Shown piece by piece: positions 30,001-39,203 of a stretch of DNA of 64,000 bases. This stretch comes from Phytophthora hibernalis (Eukaryota; Oomycota; Peronosporomycetes; Peronosporales; Peronosporaceae): assembly GCA_012656075.1 (NCBI GenBank), contig JAAKBF010000159.1, positions 1-64,000 on the forward strand. The letters run 5' to 3'. Within the stretch, counting starts at the first letter, position 1, and each line of letters starts with the position of its first letter. Position numbers and translations under genes: made by a program. Under the pieces are notes generated by a model. That model did no database searches, had not been told where the DNA came from, and was given only the letters and a program-made list of their open reading frames with translations.

Positions 30001-30770
30001 ACGGTAGCTTACGTCCTTGCCGTTCTTCAGAAACTTCGTCACCTCGTACGACTCGTCTGGCAACACGTGCGTGCCGCTGGTCTCCATGCTGACGCTGATT
30101 GCCGCCGCCGCGGTGGCCTCGTGGTACTCCAGCAGTCGCGCATCCCTCATCGCGGTCGTCGGCACGGTAGCTTACGTCCTTGCCGTTCTTCAGAAACTTC
30201 GTCACCTCGTGCGACTCGTCTGGCAACACGTGCGTGCCGCTGGTCTCCATGCTGACGCTGATTGCCGCCGCCGCGGTGGCCTCGTGGTACTCCAGCAGTC
30301 GCGCCAGCAGTCGCGCATCCTCATCGCGGTCTTCGGCACGTTATTTCACGTCCTTGCCGTTCTTCAGAAACTTCGTCACCTCGTATGACTCGTCTGGCAA
30401 CACGTGCGTGCCGCTGGTCTCCATGCTGACGCTGATTGCCGCCGCCGCGGTGGCCTCGTGGTACTCCAGCAGTCGCGCATCCCTCATCGCGGTCTTCGGC
30501 ACGGTAGCTTACGTCCTTGCCGTTCTTCAGAGACTTCGTCACCTCGTACGACTCGTCTGGCAACACGTGCGTGCCGCTGGTCTCCATGCTGACGCCGATT
30601 GCCGCTGCTGCAGTACTCCAGCAGTCGCGCATCCCTCATCGCGGTCTTCGGCACGGTAGCTTACGTCCTTGCCGTTCTTCAGAAACTTCGTCACCTCGTA
30701 CGACTCGTCTGGCAACACGTGCGTGCCGCTGGTCTCCATGCTGATGCTGATCGGCCCCGCTGCAGTGGCC
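1..30770. repeat. 30.8-kb tandem array of a ~163-bp GC-rich monomer
   Basis: Head-to-tail copies of one monomer run from the left edge without interruption. Each copy contains, in order, blocks beginning acgtccttgccgttcttcag, cgtacgactcgtctggcaac, acgtgcgtgccgctggtctc, attgccgctgctgc, cagcagtcgcgcatccctca and gcggtcttcggcac. The commonest period is 163 bp; 175-bp copies carry a 12-bp duplication of cagcagtcgcgc, and shorter copies lack part of the gtggtctcgtg segment. Dividing length by period gives about 185-190 copies. Copy-to-copy differences are few and fall at fixed sites (ctgatt/ccgatt, gctgcag/gccgcgg, ggtagctt/gttatttc). Because 163 is 1 mod 3, the reading frame rotates from copy to copy, so the long open frames on both strands are not taken as genes. 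It is a satellite-like array; function unknown. Confidence 0.97.
28690..30260. repeat. higher-order repeat block inside the array (326/652 bp)
   Basis: Two monomer types alternate here: one with ctgattgccgc(a/c)gc plus ggcctcg, the other with ccgattgccgctgctgcag plus ggtctcg. This gives a 326-bp dimer. Private variants recur at exact multiples: ccgcagctgcgg near 28,798 and 29,124 (326 bp apart, both followed by ctttggcac and ttctttag), and cggtcgtcgg at 29,501 and 30,153 (652 bp apart, both followed by the variant cctcgtgcgac). This is the most recently homogenised part of the array that can be seen by eye. Confidence 0.85.
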
Positions 30771-31150
30771 TCGTGGCCGTCGAAGCCGCTCCAGCAGTCG
30801 CGCAGCTCTCAACTTGGCCTTCAAGACCCTATGTCACGTTCTTGCCTCTCTTCAGGGGTTCTGCATCGTGTACGACTTGTCCTCCAGTACGTGTTTGCCG
30901 CTGGCGCCATTCCGACGTCGAACAGCGTCGTGGTGGCGGTCGTCAAAGCCGCCCCATCAGTCACGCCGGTCTAAATATGATCCTCGGCGATGCTATGCGG
31001 CTTGTTGCCGCTCTTCGGTACAACTTGTCGCTGGGCTGTGGCTTTGTGACAAAGGTGCTCCCGTAGCGGTGACAGAAACCTGCTGGACTTCGGTCTTCTA
31101 TGCTGGGTTTCTTTACTTCGGGCACCTCACCACCTCGGCGTGGCAGCAAT
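30771..31150. repeat. degenerate right edge of the array
   Basis: The copy starting near 30,831 still aligns with the monomer (cacgttcttgcctctcttcag against the consensus acgtccttgccgttcttcag, then gtgtacgacttgtcc) but carries many substitutions. A third, weaker copy is visible near 31,005-31,065 (ttgttgccgctcttcggtac). Array edges commonly hold the oldest, least homogenised copies. From about 31,150 to 31,660 I see no repeat and no gene. Confidence 0.75.
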
Positions 31151-31662
31151 GAACTTAGTTGTAGTTGGTCGCTAAACAAAGAACACATAGGCTCAGTAAT
31201 ATAACACTTGCCACGTTTGTGGTGCTCTTACTAAGTAGTAGATCTTGTTTCTCCTCTGCGCGCAAATTGTTGCCCAGCTTTCTCAATCTGTCGGTCGCAC
31301 GGTTTCGGTGCGCTCAAATTGTAGTTGATCTTGTACACAGATGCCAAGTGGTGCGCGATGACACCACCACAACCTGGGGCTCTAGCACATGTGGACCGTG
31401 CGCAAGCCGTTCCCGTGGACGAAAACTGAACAACGTCGCCCTACAGACCGGCCAGTGCATCGTGTAGTCTGTACCCAGCCAAGTGATTCGCAGGAGCAGA
31501 TACAAGTAGTCAAGTCTCGGATGGGTGCAAAGTCATACAGACCAGAGCATGTTCGGTCTCGATCTTTGCGGCATACATTGCCAAAGATATTCGCTCCACA
31601 TCCGATTCTTCGTTTTGTGGTGCTTTTGGTTACTTCTTGCATTGCCAGACTTTTCACGGGAC

Positions 31663-34602
31663 AATGTCGAGTTCGACCACGAAACAGACTCATCGTCAAG
31701 AAAGCAACAGTGGTGATGTTCAACCAAAACGACGGAGAACAACACATGGATCAGCAACAAATGTGAAGCCACCGATAGGTACGAGTGACAGCTGCATTGC
31801 CCTACCTTGAAGGTGCCTAGGGCTGCTGACATTTTGAAATCCTGTACAGCGTACGATCGAGAAGAATTCAAGTGTGCTTGGCGACTTCTTCGTCGCGAAA
31901 AATGGTTTTCAAGGCCACCGCGTGGGTTACTGAGTGATCAGTACCGCTATGTGCCGCCTGGTGGTGATCCAGACGGAGTAGCAGGCGTCGACTACTTTTG
32001 GGTGAGCAGGCACTGGTTGAGGAATACAACAAGATTTTTGGTGCCGTTAGCCAAACACGCGATATTGTCGAGATGGATGTCGAAGCAGGAGAGGCAGAGG
32101 AAGTTACGATGAATGTGGATAGTGGTGAAGATGCTGCTATAGAGGACTGTGTATCGCCGGAGAAAGATGGACCTGGTGAAATTACAAGGTATGCTGTTTG
32201 CTCCTTGAAATGTTCGAAAGAGAGAACATGCATGAGCTGCAACAAATTATGCACCATTTCTGCTCCCACGAGGTGTGCATCGCTATGAAAGTTTACGACG
32301 CGGAAGGGAACCGTATCGAGGATTTTGGTGACAGTTGTTATTGCAGTAGGAAGTGTTTTGTCAATGCTACTTCTGCTTTCGATGAGCCGCGCTCCACACA
32401 AAGTTTTGCGGTGTCAGACTCCAACGTAACATGCGGCGTACCGGATAATGTACCAGCAAATCGAGTGTCTGCAAAGAGAACGACGGCAAGTGAACCGAAG
32501 AAGCGGGCAAGTGCAGCAGCAAAGAAAGCAGCATCGACTTCGAGTGGCAGACCAAAGAAAGCTCGCACACCTGGCTCAACGGCAAAGCAGACCAAAACCG
32601 CTAAGGCGGCACCCAAGAAACCGAGTAAACTGGCCGCTATAAAAGCCGAAATGCTCCTTAGAGCTCGAGAATCGGCAGCCAAGTTTATTGATGCTAATGT
32701 TGCCTTTTCGCCAGCTCAAGAAGATTGGATGCCGAAAGGTTATATCCTGACGTTGGCGCGGCATATTTGATTGGAGTGATGACACGCTACCACCTTGACA
32801 GTGTGACAAGAGCTAACAAATCAGCGTTCCTGTCGGAAAATTCCAGATTCAATGGACGAACACGTCGTTTCAAACCAAGGACCACGTCCACAACATCTTA
32901 GAAGAGGGCCTAGTTCGTGGAATTCGGCAATTTGTGCAGCTACAGAAGAATAAACCACAGTTTGCGGAGACCTGGATGTCGCTTTGCAATATGGTCCCGC
33001 AACTGTCGAACATACCTGCTCTGACTGACGACTTCGAAGGTCCAATTTCCGTGGGCAGAAAGAGTTTCAAATCGCTATGAGCCCAGCTGAAGTTGAAGCG
33101 ATTGAATCGATGCACTTTGACCCCGACGAATCAATTGGACAGCCTCCTGGACTATTTGTGCACCCTGATGGGTCTGTGCTAACGAAAGTGAAAGACGAGA
33201 GCCGGCATCTTTCTGAAGACTCGGCAACTTCCAGCTTTTTCGCTTTTATTCCACTAGCGTTTTGGATTCCAGTTGTAGTTTCCACAAAACGAGTATGCCG
33301 CTGCCGGGGCAACCCATCGCCAAAGGATGTCGTCTTGGACGAGATGATGGCGTTTTTGGGGATCTTGTGGTACATGACACTGTTTGACAAGGGCGAAATG
33401 CTGAACTACTGGAGGGGCAACGAGGAGGCATCTATTTTCCCGGGTGCGAGCTCTACCAGTCTGGATGCATTTATGAGCTGGAACAGGTTCATCTAGATTC
33501 GGAAGAATTTGAGCTTCCGCTCTCGTGTCACCGTCGCCGATATTGAAAAAACCCGCTGCGCGAATTCGGCCGCTTATTAGTATACTCAAGTCGCGATGTC
33601 GTCGGTATGTAGCTGTTGGTCGCAACGTTGCTGTTGATGAAGCAAGCATCGCGTGTCGCTCCCAGTATGCTCGGCATGTGATTGTGTACAACCCCAGAAA
33701 ACCAACGTGTAAGTACCATTTCAAACTGTACGTATGCTGCTGCTCGACATCCTGGTATGTTCTCAGCTTCAAGTTACATTGCTCTAGCGTATTGGAAGAC
33801 CGATTGAGTGGAGTCGTTCCAGATACAGAGGTTGCACAGCTTGTAGAGCTCACCAAGGAGTCATCAGAGATCAGATCGCATGTAATCGAGGTCACATCAC
33901 TACTAAAAGGATCCCGGCGAATTGTCAACACCGACAATTTTTATACGTCTTGCTTGCTTTTGGAAAGCCTCCGTTCGATAGGATTGTACGGCCGAGGAAC
34001 GGTTCGAACAGCAAGCAAGCATTTTCCGCACTTCACAATGATCAAGCCCGGAGACTTCAAGCCGAGAGGTTACATGAAGCAGGGCGTATGCTTGGAGCAG
34101 CATATTGTCGCTGCTAGCTGGGTGGATGGCTCCATTGTGAATGTCGTCTCCAACGCTGACGCATCCACTTCGTCCACAGTATATCGTCGTATTAGCCAAA
34201 ACAAGGTCGTGTTCGAAGCCCCAACATGCATCGGCGAATACAACTCCGCCATGCAAGGGGTCGACAGACACGACCAACTTCGCGGGTAATTCTCGTTAGC
34301 CAATGGACACTCTTTCCAGAAGTGGCACAAGAAGTTGGCCCTAGCAATGGTTGATATTGCCAGGTGCAGTGCGTACGTCTGTCACGAACTCGTACGTGGT
34401 AGAGCGCCTAGTGAATTTCCTGATCCGCACCATGCCACTGGAGATTGCTCTAAGTCAAAAGGCCGCGACAACCATAGAGCGTTTGTAATTTCACTCGTCC
34501 GAGAATTACTTCACGGTGACTGGAAGAAGTGCATCATTGAAAATGAGAATGTAGTAGACGTCTTCGTCCTACACGTCGCCATCACCCTTGGGTTGCACGA
34601 TC
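31663..34602 (+). pseudogene. piggyBac-like transposase, disrupted
   Basis: This is a PGBD-type DDE transposase in pieces, all on the plus strand. A plausible N-terminus starts with ATG at 31,663 (MSSSTTKQTHRQESNSG). Next come RYVPPGGDPDGVAGVDYF near 31,950, a Lys/Ala-rich linker near 32,460-32,640, and MTRYHLDSVTRANKSAF near 32,774. The DDE_Tnp_1_7 domain follows from 33,077: SATSSFFAFIPLAFW, NVAVDEASIACRSQYARH, NTDNFYTS, VNVVSNADAS and EYNSAMQGVDRHDQLRG, ending near GDWKKCI. In-frame TAG at 33,494 replaces what looks like a Gln codon. Frame changes occur near 31,810, 31,996 (T4 run), 32,190, 32,750, 33,545 (A run) and 34,288. The TAG and the number of breaks argue for a dead copy. No TTAA-flanked inverted termini were identified. 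Confidence 0.88.
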
Positions 34603-35042
34603 TAGTGAAGAAGCTGAACCGCAGCTTCTATTATAGTTGTCCACGAGGCAGCTGGAGCGTTTCTCGAGGTGGAGCAGCTCGTCATCACGCACGGTGTCGG
34701 CCCTGTGGACGAGCTGCTTCTCGAGCTCCTCCGTCTTTATCTGCAGATGGGCGCCGAGTGCCACCAGAGCGCCAGGTACTTACACAGCACGCCTCGGCGT
34801 TGCTGGCCCTCGAGCGGCTAGATGATTTGCCTCTGGTCCTCGCGGATACGCACGGCGCGGCGATTCGCCCGGTCCGGCATCGTCTGCAGTTGCACCAGCT
34901 CTGGATGCGGCTCGGCGGCAACTTCGGCTTCAGACGAGAAGATGTCCGTGCTCTTGATGCTCGATAGGCAGGTCACCTCGTTGTTCACCTCCTCGAAGTG
35001 GCGGTAGAGTCTGCGGTCCACGGCGAGTCCTTACGTAGGACG
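34590..35042 (-). pseudogene. coiled-coil gene fragment, broken
   Basis: Read on the minus strand, two fragments abut. The first runs VDRRLYRHFEEVNNEV..., then SSEAEVAAEPHPELVQLQTMPD and RAVRIREDQRQII. An in-frame TAG near 34,823 follows, sitting where CAG would restore the frame, and then PLEGQQRRGVLCKYLALW. After one frame change it continues as LGAHLQIKTEELEKQLVHRA...DDELLHLEKRSSCLVDNY. Composition and heptad-like spacing suggest a coiled coil. GC content and codon use resemble a host gene rather than the AT-rich flank. It abuts the end of the piggyBac copy, so it may have been truncated there. I do not recognise the parent gene. Confidence 0.45.
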
Positions 35043-36779
35043 CCACCATGTTCTCCACGGTACTACTGCTAATGCAATTTTCCTAGTGAAGAGCTCCACG
35101 GTACTCGTCTTACTGAGATTTTCCATGTATCAGCTCCGCTGGCTGGCGATTTTGGACGAATGACATCGCTGCAGCAAAATAATACCTCATGTATCTTTTG
35201 GAAGGAAAATGCCCGAAAACCTCCTATCCCCAATATAATTTTGGCGTTAACCTGTGAGACGGGATAATTCTAAAGGGTACATTATGTATCTTTTTGCCGC
35301 GTTTGACTTGACATTTGTATGCTGAGGCTTAATATAGACTTGTATGGGTATGACGATAGAGTTAAGCGGCCATCACGTCATCATCCTTTACATGTACGAA
35401 TATCTCCTTTGAATACCGGTATATCTGATAATGTAAGGCACATAAAATTAGTCATTTGCAAGATCAAGATCTAATCGCTTCAGATACCCTACTGCGCCTA
35501 CTGACTCAGTAGTACTGAGAGGGACGTCTGTGCATGTAATGTACGTCTGTACGGTACTGTAACCTACAGACAGGTATTGTTGTGGTTTTCAACCTTTTTA
35601 GCCGCCCATTTTAGCTCCGCATCTCTGAGGGGTCCAATTTACAAATCGGGATAGGTTAGTCTATCTTGGGGCCCAAATCGGAGTGGCACGCTACACTTTT
35701 ATAGCCGGCCAGTCACACTGACGGTGGGCTGATGGTATCCGATACTACGTAGTATGCAGATATGCCTCTCGTTTATGCCACTTCAACAGCGGCAAAACGG
35801 AATGTTGTCTACATACAAGGCGCAGGCCACTTTAATAGAGGAAATCCTAACTCTACCACTAATCGTGGTATGAAAAGGTAAGGTGAGGGAATTATTTAAG
35901 AATAGTAAAACTAAGGTATTTGTACTGGAATGATTTGGCCAAATGTTGTACTTGTAAGAGCTGGAAGTCAGTATTATTAATTTAAGTGAGCGGGTTTTAG
36001 GAACAGTACTATCAATTACCTTGACAGTGGAGTCATCGGTTGATAGATTAGCTACTACAGCATTGTACTGTATTCTGCACTTAAAACGACTCAATTGGGT
36101 GGCAGCACTTGCCAGTACAAGGCGATATTAGTTAGCCAACCTAACCAATATAATACCATAACATATGTAAAATATGTATCAGCTATACCTTGCAACCTCT
36201 TTCTTGACCCGGTAAAAGCTGGAGCAAATTCAAACGGTCCTCGGTCGTCGATGAAATCTAGTGAAACATTATTTATAACAGCCCCCAGAAGGAGCTGGTG
36301 CATTAGGTTTTTGCACGACACCTCAGTCTTTGTTTTTCTGTGATTTACATTTGACAGTTCTTAGTTACTTGCAGCATGAGTATTGTGACGAAAGCATGCG
36401 TTCAAGTCCCTCAGTTACTTGCAGCATGAGTAAAATAGTCTGTATAGCTATTGCCCCTGAAGTGGCTGACGCGTATTCCTGGTGTGGGCATTATAACCTG
36501 TAAAACACGACCAATCTCTGCTTTAACGGAGTAGACTACGCTTCTTCTTCGCCAGCTCGTTTGTTAGGCACATTTGGTGTTGAACCAGCTACGAATCAAC
36601 TTAAAGGTGTGGGAATTTGGGCCAATTTCCCTCTATTAAAGTGGTCAGTGCATGCGGTAGCAGCACAAACCTATTCCCTTGCTATTTTAATTAATCAAAA
36701 TGTATTAAAATACATTTTGGACCTGATTCTTTGCTATCTCGGAGCTGATCTCTATTTCGGACCCCGATGAAAAACACAA
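35043..36779. other. AT-rich intergenic DNA, no gene seen
   Basis: No reading frame here resembles a protein. Small structures seen: a 14-bp palindrome atactacgtagtat at 35,742-35,755; a 20-bp direct repeat agttacttgcagcatgagta at 36,363-36,382 and 36,413-36,432; and a perfect inverted repeat at 36,696-36,719 with 11-bp arms caaaatgtatt around AA. Confidence 0.7.
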
Positions 36780-37300
36780 TACTACCTCCGGCCCGAAACA
36801 TAATGTGCATACAGGTAATGATATTTATACGTTTACTCACAGAACGATTGATACATCGCGTTGGACCTCGTTGGGGTGATAGCTGTCTTGTGCGGCTGCT
36901 CTATTTTTACATTTTTTTACATTTACACTGGTTGCCTCCTTGGACCACTACATACACTTCACAAACACACCTATCAAGTCGGGCGACTAAAAATTTCGCA
37001 GCGCTATCAATATTTATTTGATTCAGTTGCGGATTCAACCTGCCCAATCTTTGTGTCCACAGCTGTTGGGTTAGCATGCGTTTAGATAGTTTAACGCCCA
37101 ATCGATCCGCACAGATATGCAAACAATCCTGCAATTAGACACTGATTACTGGTATGAATAAACTAACGACCACATATTGACCAATCAAATTGCGTACATA
37201 GTTAGGTTTGACCCAATTTTGGTCAATAATATTCCTTAAAAAACATTGTGTGCCTCACATAATAGTTAAATGCACATTATTTTTCGGGACGGAGGTAGTA
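36780..37300. mobile_element. Stowaway-like MITE, 521 bp
   Basis: The ends form an inverted repeat of about 31 bp with two mismatches. The left end starts tactacctccggcccgaaac and reads inward to taatgtgcat; the right end is the complement, ending gggacggaggtagta. The termini start and end with TA, consistent with a TA target duplication. The CTCC-rich terminus is typical of Stowaway/Tc1-mariner MITEs. No transposase frame is present. It ends 283 bp before the start codon of the secreted EER protein. Confidence 0.8.
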
Positions 37301-37501
37301 CTGTAAGCTTACCGGTAATTCCTCCGTTCTATCGAGTGAGAGTCAGCTTCTACCAATCCCAAGATATGCAACTACACAGTGTACAGTACCAGTACATGTA
37401 CACTGCACGTGGCGATTCTCGAACTCAGACTTCGGCGGATTAGAAAGTGATGGGGGTGACACGCTCCATCTGATACATTTACATTGTACCGATGTCTTCA
37501 G

Positions 37502-37530
37502 TATAAAAACTCTTCAGTTCGCAATTCACC
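37502..37530 (+). promoter_or_regulatory. candidate TATA plus initiator of the secreted EER gene
   Basis: TATAAAAA lies at 37,502-37,509. A pyrimidine-rich stretch follows, gcaattcaccacttcgttc, which loosely resembles the oomycete initiator (a CATT core with flanking pyrimidines). The start codon is 75 bp downstream of the TATA. Inference from position and motif only. Confidence 0.4.
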
Positions 37531-37583
37531 ACTTCGTTCACAAGCCGACTTTGCCAAGCACCGATATCCTCTATCCAAGAAGG

Positions 37584-37976
37584 ATGCGTGTCTCTCAGGT
37601 GCTGGTAGCGTCTACTGTCATTCTACTTGCAGCTAGTGGCGGTGGCGCCACCGCCACTGACGCAACGGTAGCTGCAAAGGGCACAGGTACAACCGAAATT
37701 GCTGAGCTTTTCGTTAAGAAGATCCCGTTCAAGTATGGTAACGTCACGGGCACGATGATTATCACGATCGACCCGGACAGTTTGCGGGAGGTTGACGACG
37801 ACTCAGCCTCCACCGACGCGTCAAAGGTGTACGATCTCACTCAATCTGACGAATCTGGATCGAAGGGAGAAGAAGAGAGAGCGCTGTTTGGAAGCAAGTT
37901 TATGGAGAACCTTGTACTAGCATTCAATGGCTGGAGATTTATGTGGAGTAGGTTGAAAGTGGGAAAAGTGGGGTAG
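37584..37976 (+). CDS. secreted RXLR-like (EER-only) effector candidate, 130 aa
   Basis: The protein starts MRVSQVLVASTVILLAASGG, a clear signal peptide with cleavage likely after GGATA (about residue 24). The methionine at 37,584 is chosen over an upstream non-ATG start because it places the hydrophobic core directly after MRVSQ. A low-complexity acidic Ser/Asp-rich stretch precedes GEEERALFG near residue 95, matching the EER motif of oomycete RXLR host-translocated effectors. I see no RXLR or close variant between the signal peptide and EER. Only about 30 residues follow EER, ending in an aromatic/basic segment (FNGWRFMWSRLKVGKVG), which is too short for a full WY domain. It sits alone in repeat-rich DNA, as such genes often do. 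It could be a degenerate or truncated effector; its target is unknown. Confidence 0.68.
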   Translation: MRVSQVLVASTVILLAASGGGATATDATVAAKGTGTTEIAELFVKKIPFKYGNVTGTMIITIDPDSLREVDDDSASTDASKVYDLTQSDESGSKGEEERALFGSKFMENLVLAFNGWRFMWSRLKVGKVG

Positions 37977-38763
37977 ACTGACTCCCAAGGCAACAGCCTC
38001 ATGCTCACACTGAAGTACGTTCGTTCTGGAACCAAATATAACACGTATTTTCACTCAGCAGGTTAATTTTAAGTTACGTATTTCGCATGACACTGCAGAT
38101 ACACATCACTTTCAGCCAAACGTTCTGTGTAGCTGCAGTGTCTGACGACCATTGTCTAGAAGAGTGATCCCACGAATCACCAAGTTAACAAATAGATGGC
38201 ACTTATTTTGAATATCAATCGCAGTAGCGAATGCCACAACACTCAAGCTTCATGGCGATTTTGATGTCAAGAAATTAGCGGTTCTGGCGTTTCTGAAAAG
38301 TACGAGGGCGACGCGCTACAATTACGACCTTGAGGGGTAGGAATATCTACCACGGTCACGGGCATTGGGTGGCGTTAAGTAAAAGTTGTACCTCACTTCA
38401 AACCAATAATTACAACTCTGTCTAGCAATACAGAGGAAAACACTGCTGAGAGGAACGGGCCCCCTGACGCAAAATACTGGCTACCAAAGCTCTTGAGCTC
38501 ACCAACACCGTAAAGTGCGTGCTGATTTACGTCGAACTCGTTGATACTTCGTTACATTATTAGAAGAGAGCTTGTAAATGCCAGTCATAAAATGGTCATC
38601 GAAGAGGCTACCGTTTAAGAAAGGAGTTGTTTTCATCCGTCAAAACTTTCGAAGCGTCATTTTCAACCCTTGTCGTATCGGTCTACGAAATAGTGGTCAA
38701 AATGTTCAACTGAGGCGTACGAGTGAGAGCACGACTTTGAAAGGAAAAATTCTAGTTGTGTAA
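37977..38763. other. intergenic, no gene seen
   Basis: I find no conserved reading frame, RNA gene or repeat structure here beyond short scattered open frames. Confidence 0.6.
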
Positions 38764-39123
38764 AAGAAAAGAAAATGGAGGAACAATAACTTCTCATATC
38801 ACTCCACTCACTCACGCTGCCTTGGAATAGCGACAGCGGACGTTCATCAAGGGGAAGGCCGAGTCCAAAAGAGAACCCAGCACGAACCACCGACATCCCG
38901 AGTCAATGAATGAAGTCGAATACGATCATCAAAGTTATTGAAATTGTCTACTTTTGGAAAGAAAGTAGAATAGAAGGTACTATAGAAATGATCCTGTGTA
39001 AGTACGGTCTTGGTTTGTTCTAATGAAACTTGACCATGCCTGTAGGATTGGAACTAACCACACGACCAGCGAGAAATAAAATATCGCCATCCGATTCGCC
39101 TATTCACTTCAACATCATTCACT
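38764..39123 (-). repeat. dispersed repeat, inverted copy of 62,067-62,425
   Basis: Read on the minus strand this matches 62,067-62,425 almost base for base: shared blocks include cagagtgaatgatgttgaag, cgctggtcgtgtggttagtt, ttccaaaagtagacaatttc and gccttccccttgatgaacgt. The match fades at both ends (into an A/G-rich run on one side, unrelated sequence beyond 39,123 on the other). No protein-like frame is convincing. The partner lies in the loop of the inverted-repeat element near the right end of the window. Confidence 0.85.
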
Positions 39124-39203
39124 CTGTACAATCACTCTTTTCGTAATCCCCGTACGCATACCAGTTCCACTGGTACTACCAGTGCGAACTCTACCGGTAT
39201 TAT

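Noticed and set aside
1..30770. Dozens of open reading frames of 60-384 aa on both strands
   Set aside because: They come from a GC-rich repeat whose length is 1 mod 3. All three frames on each strand are translated in turn, and the same peptides appear as shadows of one another.
1..30770. CRISPR array
   Set aside because: Monomers are contiguous with no unique spacers, and the sequence context is eukaryotic.
1..30770. Ribosomal DNA or 5S repeat array
   Set aside because: No rRNA-like core sequences or RNA polymerase III boxes were recognised in the monomer.
31389..31766. 125-aa plus-strand frame next to the piggyBac copy
   Set aside because: A different frame (ATG 31,663) fits the transposase N-terminus better; this one has Arg-rich, frame-shadow composition.
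36390..36412. tRNA-like B-box (gttcaagtcc)
   Set aside because: No matching A-box or cloverleaf could be drawn around it.
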